From Coriaria nepalensis (taxonomy: Eukaryota; Streptophyta; Magnoliopsida; Cucurbitales; Coriariaceae): DNA of 64,000 nt. Below are positions 1-13,038 of this stretch, piece by piece; the stretch's first letter is position 1, and every line of letters begins with the position of its first letter. The stretch lies in NCBI GenBank assembly GCA_027186245.1, contig CP114484.1:8588001-8652000 (forward strand), written 5' to 3'. The translations under genes were made by a program, and so were the position numbers. Below the pieces are notes generated by a model. That model was not told the origin of the DNA and searched no databases. It saw only the letters and a list, made by a program, of their open reading frames with translations.

Positions 1-2019
<2,019 letters not shown>

Positions 2020-2040
2020 CCGCACGAACAAAAAAAGTCC

Positions 2041-2048
2041 AAACCCTA
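2041..2048. promoter_or_regulatory. Telo-box in the leader of the CK1 gene
   Basis: AAACCCTA lies 22 bp upstream of the CK1 ATG, probably in the 5' untranslated region. A second telomere-like run (TAGGGTTA) is at 2337-2344. Telo-boxes are known plant promoter and leader elements of growth-associated genes; a role here is inferred. A long A tract at 2170-2191 (poly-U in the transcript) and CT-rich DNA at 2435-2455 also lie upstream. Confidence 0.35.
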
Positions 2049-2841
2049 ATCTCCTCTCCTATCTAACCCTCGCCACAAATCTCCCTCCAAATTCAACAAC
2101 GAGAGGGAAAAAAAATGTAAGAACATTAAAATCCAGAACCGCTGCACGCCGATCCAACCTCGCCGAAAGTGAAAAAAAAAAAAAAAAAAAAAGGTGGACG
2201 ACTACTACCACTTCAAAATTATGAATCTAAGCTTCGGATTCAAGCAAGATTGAAGATCCAAAGCTCAATTTTAGTCCGAGAATTTCAAATAACATAAAAA
2301 AGAAAAAGAAAATCCAAATTCTGGCCTAGGGTTAGGTTAACAAAAACCAAGAAATCACTCAAAATTTTCAAATAAAAATTGAAAGAAGAGGAATGAAATA
2401 GGAAAATATGACATTGCAGTGCGCGATCGATTATCTTCTCTTCTCTTCTCTTGTAACGTCTCACATCCCCTGATTCGATATCTTCACGTATAGGAAACTT
2501 CGAACGACAGAACTCTTCTCTGTGTGTATGAATGAGATTTTGCCTTTTTTTTAATTTTTTTTGCTGATTTTTTTTTATTTTTATTTTTTTCCAGTTTTTA
2601 TCTTCATAGACTTTTTAGTTGTAAAGAAAGTTATAAAAATGAGAGAAATAAAATAAATAAAAAAAGATCGGTACTTGTGTGCCGCTGTCTGGTGGGGTGG
2701 GGTCATGCGTCACGTGATGTAATAACGGCAGGTGTCAGATGGTTGTATTCGTCGCGTGATCTAATTGTGTATCTACTATGTACCTCCAGAAACCAGAATG
2801 GATAGGGGATAGGGGGGACCCCGCTCCTTCGCTCGCATCTT

Positions 2842-2940
2842 CCGAACCGGTATATATATACAGTGAATATATTTGGAAAGAAATACCGAACCGGTATATA
2901 TATATATACAGTGAATATATTTGGAAAGAAATACCGAACC
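2842..2940. repeat. Two-copy tandem repeat, 44 and 48 bp
   Basis: Unit 1 (2842-2885) and unit 2 (2886-2933) each begin CCGAACCGGTATATATA and run through CAGTGAATATATTTGGAAAG. They differ only by two extra TA steps in unit 2, and a third copy starts at 2934 (CCGAACC). The short reading frames across it are by-products of the repeat. Confidence 0.9.
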
Positions 2941-3130
2941 ACTGTCCTAAAATCATTTAAATCTAATTTATAGTAAAAATCAAACTTGTCATATTATAAT
3001 TTTTATATAATATATGTTCAACGACAAAATTAAATTATTATTTTCCTTAGATAACTTTTGACATTTATGGTGAATGAGGAAAATTTCAATGATTTTAAGA
3101 TTTACAGCCCTTTATTTTTTATTTTATTTC

Positions 3131-3300
3131 ATTTTATTTTATTTTATTTTATTTTATTTTATTTTATTTTATTTTATTTTATTTTATTTTATTTTATTTT
3201 ATTTTATTTTATTTTATTTTATTTTATTTTATTTTATTTTATTTTATTTTATTTTATTTTATTTTATTTTATTTTATTTTATTTTATTTTATTTTATTTT
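3131..3300. repeat. (ATTTT)34 microsatellite
   Basis: Thirty-four perfect copies of ATTTT (170 bp), preceded by a few imperfect copies from about 3115. It is open in several frames (FILFY repeats) but does not code. It directly abuts the downstream end of a minus-strand LINE remnant. Confidence 0.97.
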
Positions 3301-3870
3301 TGGAGATTTTAATCTAGAATCGATTGCACTTATTAAGCTTAAACCAACCCAAAGGAGGTGGTGGATTCCGAGAGCACAAAATGGGAGATTGGAAATGTTT
3401 AACCACAAAATCATGAATTTATCAACAATAGGCTGCATCAAGTTTTTAACCCTGGAATGGTTGCAAAAAAGGACCAGACTTTTATAGCTATTTTCACTTC
3501 TAATAAAAAGATGAAAAATAGATTTATCATATCTATGAAGACAACAATGGCAAGCTGAAGGGAAGGGAATTCCCATCCTTTTAATGTTACTATCCACTGC
3601 GATTGCATTATTGAAAAAGTTTCCAACAAAAAAAAAAAATTGATTTTTAGAGGACAATCAATGCTCTATATGTGTGTAAAACAAGTGATATATGACTTGC
3701 TTTGAAGGATATGGAGCGCCAAGCTGATTTGATGAAGAAAATATCATCCTCGGAAGAAGTCCAAATTCTTGGATCATCCTCCCAGGTGAAAGAGGGAATA
3801 ACATGTTCAACCAAAGCAATCTGATCAGGATCTATTTCATTGTCCAGCCCAGCCAAACTCTAGGAAAAGC
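3300..3870 (-). mobile_element. LINE (non-LTR retrotransposon) remnant, C-terminal end of the RT protein
   Basis: Read on the minus strand, about 3850-3690 gives DPRIWTSSEDDIFFIKSAWRS. In another frame, 3570-3470 gives RMGIPFPSACHCCLHRYDKS followed by HLF. This order (W-x-S...G/D-x-F-x-V/I-K-S-A-W, then G-I-P-x-P-x-x-C-x-x-C, then E/K-S-x-x-H-L-F) is the zf-RVT region found at the C-terminus of plant L1-type reverse transcriptases. A frameshift separates the two blocks, and no RT core is present upstream, so this is a 5'-truncated dead copy. Confidence 0.7.
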
Positions 3871-4439
3871 TGCTTCCTTGTGGAAAATCATAGGGAGATA
3901 TCTTCCTGATCCGAAGAAAGCACACTCGCTCCTTAATTATCATGCCAAGAGCTAGCATAGTTCCCATTGCCTACACTTCATCTGTAAGAATCCAAAAAAA
4001 GAGGGACAACCAAAACCATTTGCTTTCAAGACCTAGAACAGTTAGAATTACAAAACCAAAGAGAGATAGGAGTATTATAAGAGTATCTAGCCTTCATAGA
4101 GTTGCCTTCTAAGAGTCTCCAAATTTTTTTTAAAATAAAAGCATTCTATATATCAAGCAACCTAAGACCTAAAGTAATTGAAGCATTTACATAAAAAGTG
4201 TTAATTCAATGAAATAAGATCCATGTATGGAAACATTCCTTAATTTGTATATTTTGAGAATATTTTTACTTTTTTCTTCTCATGTGCTATATATTATTTA
4301 TATCATATACATATATATATATATAAAGTCTCAATTTGTTACAAATGTAGAAACTCTGATCATTACTAGAATAAATGTCTGATAAAGAAGAAGATATATG
4401 AGCTTTCTATTAACAAAAGATTAAATAAATCTTTTTGTC

Positions 4440-5640
4440 ACATTCTTCTAAATGAATCAGAAGATAAATGATCCTCTAAATAAGGGAAGATTCCTCATCA
4501 AATAAATCTATTTCCTATGAAGATGAAGAATGCAATTGTGGAGGAGTTTGTTATGGCTGCTCCATACATGCAACAATGAGCATTAATAGACTTAGTATCA
4601 ATGTACTTAGTTATGAGGAAGGTGAAATGCAGGAAATTCTTGACAATATCCCTGATCGAGAAATGAAAATAAAATTAATTAAATCCTTGATAAAAAAAAA
4701 TGACATCAAGATTGAGGATAAGAGTAGTCTAGAAACAAAGATTCAAGAAGAAATTAGTAAGTTCTTACTAGTTTTCCTTATATCAATACTCTTACGTTTT
4801 CCAACTACTCTTTTTATAAATTTCTCTTACCTTCTCTTCCACCTCTTAATTGGTTTCAAAGCCAAGTTGAATCAGCTTTGCCATAAAGGTTCTTAGAATC
4901 TCTAATTAGATAAGTCGTGAGTACACATGAAGTTTCATAGAATCCCATAAATCACATTAGGTTTTAGAATCCCTAGTTGGGTGTTAGAAAAACCTCTAAA
5001 TCGTTGATAATATTTCATTGAATTCGATCAACCATTTGAATGACAAGCTTATTCAAAAAGCTCTATTCCAGAAGGTCTGCCTCATCATCCTCTTCTTCTG
5101 ATCTTACCATTATTTACATGACTCTTTTTGTCAAAGGAGTTCCCGGCTCTTCTCCTACTTCTAGTTCTATAAAAAAAAATAATGAAATTATTAAAGAAAG
5201 ACAAAAAAAATACAAGAAAACGAGTTAGATCTCGCCGCTCCCCAACCGGTATATCCTAGTATATCACAAGCTTTTAAGGAAGAAGTTATCCTATTGTGCA
5301 ATGATATAAAGCTTTGCTTACAAAGCAGAGCTTCGAAGGAAAGAAAGCTCTGATACCAATTAAGAGGCGGAAGAGAATCGAATAAAGGTGAGAGAAATTT
5401 AGAGTATGGAAAGAGTAGTTTGAAAAGGTAAGAGTATTGATAGTAACGGAGAGGGAATAATTAAATAAATTGTGAGAGATATGCCAAAGAGTAAGAAAGA
5501 TGTATTCATACGAGAATTCTTACAAGACCGAGAGTTGATGGTTCTAAAAATACAAAGATACCTTACCAATGAGCTCGAAGACTCTTTAAATACACACCAA
5601 AAAGTCAAGCAAGTAAAGAGATAAAATTCACTTTTGCAAT
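4440..5640. mobile_element. Probable endogenous pararetrovirus (caulimovirid-like) remnant, rearranged
   Basis: On the plus strand about 4510-4760 reads a serine/acid-rich stretch, then a Cys cluster (CNCGGVCYGC), then INVLS followed by an acidic/lysine-rich helix. This matches my recollection of the end of the coat/zinc-finger region of plant pararetroviruses, recalled rather than searched. Next come a CT-rich leader and a degenerate Met-tRNA primer site (TGGTTTCAAAGC, about 4851-4862). Two short open stretches follow at 5040-5228 and about 5200-5352. At 5349-5360 an intact site is present in inverse orientation (minus strand TGGTATCAGAGC), preceded on that strand by the same leader and by a TATA-like TATTTAAA at 5585-5592. 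Stops and frameshifts make it non-functional. A Ty1/copia origin for the primer site is the alternative. Confidence 0.45.
4778..5443. repeat. Inverted pair of viral-type leader plus primer-site segments
   Basis: 4778-4864 on the plus strand and 5443-5347 on the minus strand align over about 90 bases: TATCAATACTCTTAC, AACTACTCTTT, AAATTTCTCT, TTCTCTTCC and CCTCTTAATTGGT occur in the same order in both. Copy B has about 13 extra bases and keeps the intact primer site; copy A has two changes in it. The arms face each other across about 480 bp. Confidence 0.85.
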
Positions 5641-5779
5641 AGAAAAAAAAAAGATAACCTAAAGATAAGAATCCTTATCTTCTGAAAACTAAAAGTTACT
5701 TTTAAAAAGCTAAATTTCAAAGCAGATTCCTATTATTGGGCATACAAGTCTTGGATAAGGATGGAGTCGATCGGTCCTC

Positions 5780-8330
5780 AACAACTAGAGCTTACAAAAT
5801 GGTCACTTTAATCCCTTTCTTTTTCTTAGATGGTGAATAAAGTGAAATAGATAAGAATTAATGAAAAATATCTTAGTCAAGTTGATCATGAGAATTCTAA
5901 ATTTTTTCTTTATAAACAAATCATTATTTTCTTCATTTTCCTACCAAAATTGTAGCCATCTTCTCTTCATCTTCTTCTTCACTTCCTTTCCCACCACAAA
6001 TAAACTCCTTTAAATAAGATACCAAAATTATTGGTGAAAAATTAAAATTTCAAAGAAACTCCAAAAGGTATGTCTAAAAGCTACCATTTTTCAAATTCGT
6101 TGACAAATCTGATTTGAGCTACCTCTCTTTGTTTGAATTCTTGGAATCTTATGTGTACCCTAAAATTATAAGAAAATTATTCAAAAACTAGACTCTTAGA
6201 CATTTCTAGAAAGTCTAGAAATATCCTAATAGTAGTTTTATAGGTTAAGAAACAAATTCGTGAAATTAACCTAGAAATCTCTATGATGTTAGAATGAAAT
6301 TCATGAGTAGCAAGTGTTTCAATAGACTTTTGGTTATGAATATGATGACAGAAAAGTCTGATATTTAGTATAAATAAACTAGACTTCTATATCTATAAAT
6401 CTATATAAGAATTAAAATATTGATCAAGGGAACAATTTGTGTGATTTCTAAGTTGAAGTAAATCTTCAGATTTTCTGAGAACATGGAAATTATAGGAATG
6501 ACTTTGAAAACCCACAACTTGAGTTTTTCTTAACAAAATGAAGTGCACCATATCAATTATGAAAGTTAGAATGTTAATTTTCCAATGAAATACGTTTCAA
6601 AAATTTTCAATACCTATGTTATAAGATATAGACAAAAATAGAATATTTTTCGAAGAAACATACATGATTGAATGATTTTAGAACAATTGAGGTTTGATAG
6701 GTCAAACATGCTTATTTCAATTTGCAAAATTTTACAGGAGCTATAGGATTTAGGGATAGAGCTACAATAAAAAGACCAAAGCAATATGCATTCATAAATG
6801 AGAGAAATGATTTTTAGAACACAACCATGAAAGCAAGAAATTTAAAGAACAATATTAGATGTAAATTTAGATGAGTTAATTAATAATAAAGTTTATAAAA
6901 AAACTTACTACGTATAGCTTATATGTATGCTCGGTTAGCTGGTCCAAGATCTGAAGGATTCCTAAACAAATCTTACAGAATAATAAGAATTCAGGTAAGT
7001 AAAGTCTCACTTACAACACAAGTAGTTTTGTTGTCTTGTATGCTTATGATTATTTGATTGATGTGCATTTTGAAGTATTGAGTTGATTATCTGTTATGTG
7101 GTACTTTGTGATTTCATATAGCATGTTGAGAATTGAGTATAAAATGCATGGTTATTTACTTTATATGAAAAGTTTTAAAAAGCACTAAGTTGCATACAAA
7201 GACGGATTGAAATAATGTAATACTATTCAATGAGTTAGGTATGTTACATAGCATGTATGAGCATAACATTATATTGAGGTGATATAGGATTAGGTCGACT
7301 GAGCGGAATCCCTGATCCATGAGATATTTCGATCAGGATAGACTGTGAGAGGTTGTTGATCCTAGCTGGATTTTAGATCATGTTGGACTAAGCCGATATG
7401 TTGATCACAGATTAATATTGGTCTCAGAGAATTGCGTAGTATAGTAATGTTGGTGATAGAAACCTTAGGGCCTACAGTACTGAAGTAAGACATGCAATAT
7501 GCATACTATTTAGAAGCACATAGTCATGATTATTTAAATAAATTTAATAGTTTAATAAAATTGATAATTGTATTGTGCATTGTGAGATACAAGCTTTACT
7601 TACTAAGCTTTATAATTCATACCAGTTACTTGTGTTGTAGAAAAGAAAAGTTCGTAGCTTCAGGATCAAGTGAATGAAGCGTGGTTAACCTGGTGTGGCA
7701 TATATATAGATATGACTTATGGGAAGACAAGAAAGTTTAGAATGTATTTTAGAAAGTTTATGAAAATGTTGTTTTCTTTGTCAATATGGTTTATGGATAA
7801 GTATAACTATACATTTGTCCATATATATATATATATATATATAATATTAGTATTGACGTATTTTAATTATGAGGGATTTTAATGAAGTAAAATTTTAAGA
7901 AAGTTCAAATAATTATGCATTACTATCAAATGGTTTTCAAATAAATTAGTAATACTCTTATTAGTTATATTGTAAAACTAGCTATTTTCTTTAAAGTATT
8001 TATAATATTATATATCTAGTAGGAGTGTGTTACAAAGTTGGTATTAGAGAAAATGTTTAAGAATTTCTATAGACAAATTTCATATGTACGAAACACATAG
8101 GCAATCACTTCATTCAATATAAGATAGAGATTGAAGGGAAGTCACATGTACACCAGAAAGAAACTCATGGAAGGAGAGAGGACATTGATGATGAAACTTT
8201 GATTAATGAGGTGAGAGCTCCGAATGTGTTGGAGAGGGCAAAAGAGGAATTCGAGGCAATCATTCAGACAATCCATCCTAAGAAAGAAATAAGCAGTAGT
8301 CATGTTTCTCCACCTGAGAAGAAGGAAGGA
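5780..8330 (+). mobile_element. Truncated Ty3/gypsy element: 5' LTR, primer-binding site and start of gag leader
   Basis: The LTR ends ...TAGGAGTGTGTTACA at 8034. Four bases later TGGTATTAGAG (8039-8049) is a one-mismatch version of the initiator-Met tRNA primer site. The LTR body shows the layout of Tekay/Del-type LTRs: a TATA-like TATAAACAAA near 5911, a CT-rich leader (5960-6000), and a late TACTTACTAAGCTTTATAATTC block near 7595. After the primer site comes an acidic gag-like leader (8100-8330), then AT-rich DNA, so gag, pol and the 3' LTR are missing. The LTR 5' end is not clear: it may be near 5780, where the viral-like remnant ends, and TGTGTACCCTAAAATTATAA at about 6146 is another candidate. 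The (AT)n run at 7819-7842 lies inside. Confidence 0.6.
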
Positions 8331-9740
8331 GGATTCTAGTCAACTATCGGTAGAGGTTTGGAAAAAGTATGCTCTCCTCATAATAGGAGAGATTAGCTTT
8401 TTCATTCTTTTTTGGATCAAATTTAACAACTTCGACTTTTTTTTTTTCATATGTCGGTTTGAAAATTGCTTGTTTTGGTTAATCTTTATTATCAAACCGA
8501 TATTACCTAAAATCTAAAATTGACATTATGAATACTAAAATTAAAGTATTTTGTATCATCAATAGTATTAATATTCGTAAAATTAAATAGCTTTTTATAA
8601 CTTAGCTCATAGATTTTTTAATTCAAGTATATTATTCTGCGCTCCATGTTTTTTATTCTTAATATTGAAGTGATCACACTTAATTTTTTTTTTCTTTTAT
8701 CTCTATTTTTTCTCCTCTATTGACCTAGCAATTGGATCCTTGCTTGGGAGGAGCTTCTTGGCACTTCTTCATCTCTTTCAAATATTTTTATTTCGTTTTG
8801 CCACATGTTTTTTTTTTCTCTTAAAAAACGGTTTTAATGTTCTTACTAAGTTTTTAGGTCTTAAATAATGATATCTTTCATTTTTTTTCTCCAAATTATT
8901 CGGTCGTTGAGTTTTGAAATGTCTTGAAAATATGAAGAACCAAATACTTGGAAGCTTTTGGTTCGATTCTCTAAGTAGAATTCTTCTGTTTGGTTTGATT
9001 TTATCAAAATCGAAGAACCGTTTTCATTCCTTAAAGACTCGGAGTAGAGAATTAACTCATTCATTTCAAAATATGTCTTTCAAATAGAATGAAAATAACT
9101 CATTATTTTACATGTATTTTTTTGTAACATTTAAATTTACTTCTATTAAGTAATTTGTCAAAATTTTTAACTAAGAAACTCATTTTCACTATTCAAAATC
9201 ATTCGCTCGTTTATATAACTAGATAAACAATAAAGCATCAATGATTTCATTAATCCTTTTCCTATTTCCACATGTTTTTTTTTAAATTTTATTAATGAAT
9301 ATTATTTGTAGATGATCTTTTGAATTTTGTTTATAAAGAAATAATATATAAATTATTTTGAATTATTAAGTTTTTTTTTTTGTCCCAAAATTTTTAGGAA
9401 TTTATTTTGAGAGCGTGTTGGGTAATAATAATGATTCACACATTTATATATTTTCTCTTTTTTGAATGATATATTTAAAAGAATATAATAATAAAAAATA
9501 TTGTTTTCTTCACATTCGCTATTATCATTATTTAAGTGAGTATTATAACTAAATATTTTCTTCACAATATTTTGTTTTCTTCACAAAATATTCCTTTTTG
9601 AATAATGATGTACGGACAAAAATGCGCCCTCAAATTGGGTTGCAGTAATGGCGGTAACACTGTGTTTCGTGTTCGTATGCCTTTACATGGAGGTTTTCCC
9701 TCGTTTTTAGCTCACAAATTAGTCGTCAATAGTCTTCATC
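8331..9740. other. AT-rich intergenic DNA without recognisable genes
   Basis: Many homopolymer T runs and short open frames with biased composition only. A small inverted pair (TCGGTTTGA near 8454, TCAAACCGA near 8493) and a duplicated TTTTCTTCACAA motif (about 9555-9590) are the only structure seen. The last 100 bp lead into the NPR-like pseudogene. Confidence 0.7.
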
Positions 9741-9984
9741 AATGTTCTCAGCTGATGTAACGAAGACTTCTCTCTCTCTAATTCTGACTTCTCATTCTCT
9801 GTAATCCCCCCAATTCATGGCCGACCGAAAGTTATATCGAATCCAGCTTCTCTATTTGATAAATTGCAGTATCTGATTAGTGATTACATTTTTGCTCGCC
9901 CTGATTTCGCTTCGCGATGGATACCTCTACTATACTAGGATGCTCGGATTCGAACGAGATCAGCCATAGCAGTGACATTTGCTG

Positions 9985-10008
9985 TGCAGCAGCAGCAGCA
10001 GCAGCAGG
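9985..10008 (+). repeat. (GCA)n tract coding a polyalanine run
   Basis: Eight near-perfect GCA codons near the start of the NPR-like reading frame give an Ala run after DICC. Intact family members do not need it; it is a local microsatellite expansion. Confidence 0.85.
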
Positions 10009-10559
10009 AGCTGGAAACACATTCGAAATCCTATCTTCATCTGAACCTTCAAATCCAGAGGTTTCAGCTCTTCGACGCCTATCTGAAAACCTAGAATATA
10101 TTTTCGGTTCCGCTGAATCTGACTCCTTCGCCGTCGCCAGGATCGTTGTAGGTAATGGCGGAGAAGTCACCGTCCATCGGCTGCATTCTCTCAGCGAGAA
10201 GTCCGTTCTTCAAGAACGTGTTCTCGAGCGCTAAAGGGAAAGACGGTAAGTTCGAATTGAAAGTGCTGACTAAGGACTACGAGATCGGATTCGATTCGTT
10301 CGCGACGGTTTTGGCTTACTTGTACAGCAGGAAGGTCAAAACGCTGCCGAAAGGAGTATGTGATTGTGTGGACGAAAATTGTTCGCACTCAGCCTGTTGA
10401 CCGGCGGTCGATTTCATGGTGGAGGTGCTTTTTGCTTCTTTCATTTTCCTAGTCTTCGAATTGGTAAGCTCTTTATAAGGTAAAGACTCGGAAAACAGTC
10501 ATTTTTTCTTTTTTCCTTTTTCAACTTTCTTGAGTAACTATATTGGCTTTTTAGTTGAT

Positions 10560-10865
10560 GGTTTCTGCTAGAATTCGTGCTTCCATATATCCACGTGTTG
10601 ACAACTCCTACTCAAATTGGTAGTATTTTGTGAAAAATGAGCTTACTGTGTTCTATCTAAGCACTATTTATTCCGGTTTCAGCAAGAATTTTTGCTTTCG
10701 TATCTTCAAGTGGTTTGATGATTCCGATCAATAAAATCAGCTTATTATGTTCTATAAATGCACTATTAAATCAGTTTTGTATTAGAATTTCTGCTCTCAT
10801 ATGTTCAGGTTTCTTATGCTCCGATTCAAGTTTGCAATATTTTGGTGAAGTTGTGTGCACATATT
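10560..10865 (+). repeat. Three degenerate ~100-bp tandem units inside intron 1 of the NPR-like pseudogene
   Basis: Units near 10560, 10675 and 10770 share, in order, a GTTTC/GTTTTG start, A-G-A-A-T-T-(T/C)-(G/T)-T-G-C-T, an ATAT-T-(C)-C-A/T segment, ATTCC/CTCC-G-A-T, and an AGCTTA-TGTTCTAT-CACTAT block in the first two. Identity is modest, so this is an old duplication. Confidence 0.5.
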
Positions 10866-13038
10866 AATGCAAATGCTATCACTAAATTTCTTATTTCTTG
10901 CCCGATTCTAGTCCAATTACTCTAGAGTTATTAGGCTTAATATTTCTTTCTTAATATCGTGTTATCTGCTTTTCGTTTAATCACAGAGACACCTACTAGA
11001 CGTTCTTGACAAGGTCACCTACTAGGCAGTCCTATCAGTAGCTAATATGTGCGGTAAATCATGAGAGATTATCAGCGAGGTGTAAAGAGATCATTATTAA
11101 ATCCAATGTTGATATTGTCACTCTTGATAAAGCATTGCCCCAAGAGATTGTGAAGCAAATCATGGATTCATGCATAGAGCTTGGTTTGGGAAGGCTTGAA
11201 AGCCATTATTTCCCAGATAAACCTGTGAAGAGAATGCATAGGGCTTTAGAATCAGATGATGTGGAACTAGTTAGGATGCTGCTTAAAGAGGCCCATACTA
11301 ATCTAGACGATGCTTGTGCCCTTCATTATGCCGTTGCATACTGTGATATGCTAAAACCACAACAGAGCTTCTTGATCTTGGAATTGCTGGTATGAACTGT
11401 AGAAACTCAAGGGGGTATACGGTATTGCATGTTGCTGCTACAAGGAGAGATCCCAAAATTATAGTATCTCTTCTAACCAAGGGAGCAAGACCATCTGATC
11501 TCACCTTTGATGGCAGAAAAGCTCTTCAGATCTCGAAAAGGCTTACTAAAGCTGTGGATTACTATAAGTCTAGCGAGGAGGGAAAAGCATCCCATAAGGA
11601 TCGGTTGTGCGTAGAGATTTTGGAACAAGTCGAAAGAAGGGACCCCTTATTTGGGAGAGGCTTCTCTTTCTCTTGCTAAGGCAGGCGATGATCTTCAAAT
11701 GAAATTATTGTACCTTGAAAACAGGGGTAGCTTTTTCCTTCAGTCTCATCTAATTTGGGGTTGCCTTGTATATGCATCTTGTTTTGCATGAGCTTTTTAT
11801 GGTCAAATTGTGCTTACTGCGAGATTATCTTGTTTCTTGTTAGTTGGACTGGCAAGCCTTCTATTCCCCATGGAAGCAAAAGTTGTAATGGATATTGCTC
11901 AAGTTGATGGCACTTCTGAGTTGCCATTAGATGGCACCAAGACTAATGGTCTCCCTCATTCCAAAAGGACAACTGTGGACTTAAATGAAGCACCTTTCAA
12001 GATTGAAGAAGAGCATCTCATCAGGATGAGGGCCCTCTCTAGAACTGGTAATAACCCCATGCTCCACATTCTTACCCACAATAAGTACTTAAAACCGATA
12101 ATGCGATTTTTCAAATTATTTTTTTTTCTCATTACCTATCATAGAGATATTCTAAACATCAATTTAGAAACAAGTTGTTTTTGTCCAGTTTGGACCAATA
12201 TCCAGTTTGAGTCTGCAAGATATACGTAAAAATCTATTATTCCAAACATCAATTTATTAAACATTTGTTTAACAAGTCTAGCCAAATGGGGCCCTAAGCA
12301 GTTAAAAAAAATTTATTTCGAGGATCATAAAACCTCAGATCTTAAGATATGTAGTTTTATTTACTTATTTATTTATTATTTTATGAGCAGAGGAACTCGG
12401 GAAATGATTCTTCCCACGTTGCTCGGAAGTACTGAACAAGATAATGGATGCGGATGATATGCTACAACTTGCCTACCTCGGAAATGAATATCCAGAGGAA
12501 CGGGTGTCAAAGAAAAGAAGGTACATGGAAACTCCAAGAAGTTTTAAGCAAGGCATTTGATGAGGATAAAGAGGAGTTCGATAAGTCTGGCATATCATCA
12601 TCTTCTTCCTTTTTGCTTTGTTGTTGTACTCTAGTCATTTGTTTGTCTGTTTCATAATTATAGACAATACTGATGTATATATAGATTAACGTCTGTGAAG
12701 TTTTGGGGGAAAAAGGGTGTAGAAGTTTGTAAACTGTCAAACTGGAGTTTAAAATTAAAAAGGGATATTGTTTCATAAACTCATTTGTTGAGACTTTTAA
12801 GATCGTCATGTTGATTGAAAAAGAAGAAGAAAATGATTAATATAATGAAGGCAAACAGACCAGCATTTTCGATCAGAAAAATGGGTTGAAATAATGACCC
12901 CAGGCTAGATCCAGTTTCAGAACATTATAAGTTACCGAGTTATGAAGGTTTACTCCTTGAAGTCGAAGGTTTTCCAGGCGAATAGAATATTTGTACAACA
13001 TAAACAAAGAAACATCCATTACTACTTTGTAAACAAGC

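Larger units (their letters stand above)
9917..12657 (+). pseudogene. NPR3/NPR4-like salicylic-acid receptor (BTB-ankyrin), broken by many lesions
   Basis: Intact relatives are nuclear SA-binding co-repressors and adaptors for CUL3 ligases in plant immunity. The order is preserved: BTB (SDSFAVARIVVGNGGEVTVHR, then CILSARSPFFKNVFSSAKG), the Cys/His motif (CDCVDENCSHSAC), ankyrins (DDVELVRMLLKEAHTNLDDA; RGYTVLHVAATRRDPKII), and the NPR C-terminus (LLFPMEAKVVMDIAQVDGT; EEEHLIRMRALSRT; FFPRCSEVLNKIMDADDM). Exons are about 9917-10479, 10987-11724, 11844-12047 and 12391-12657. Lesions: +1 shift near 10180; TGA for Arg at 10398-10400; a shift at the exon-1 end (about 10470); TAG at 11023-11025; TGA at 11062-11064 next to a deletion; 2-base insertion near 11348; +1 near 11653; TGA for Arg at 12405-12407; +1 near 12530. 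Nine lesions across all four exons exclude a sequencing slip. The exon-intron layout is kept, so this is not a processed copy. Confidence 0.9.

Noticed and set aside
3058..3487. Open frames of repeating FILFY residues
   Set aside because: They are the (ATTTT)n microsatellite read in frame; a pentanucleotide repeat without stops is open by construction.
5349..5360. Part of a tRNA-Met gene (GCTCTGATACCA matches the tRNA 3' end)
   Set aside because: No cloverleaf upstream; on the other strand it is a retroelement primer-binding site preceded by a leader that is duplicated nearby.
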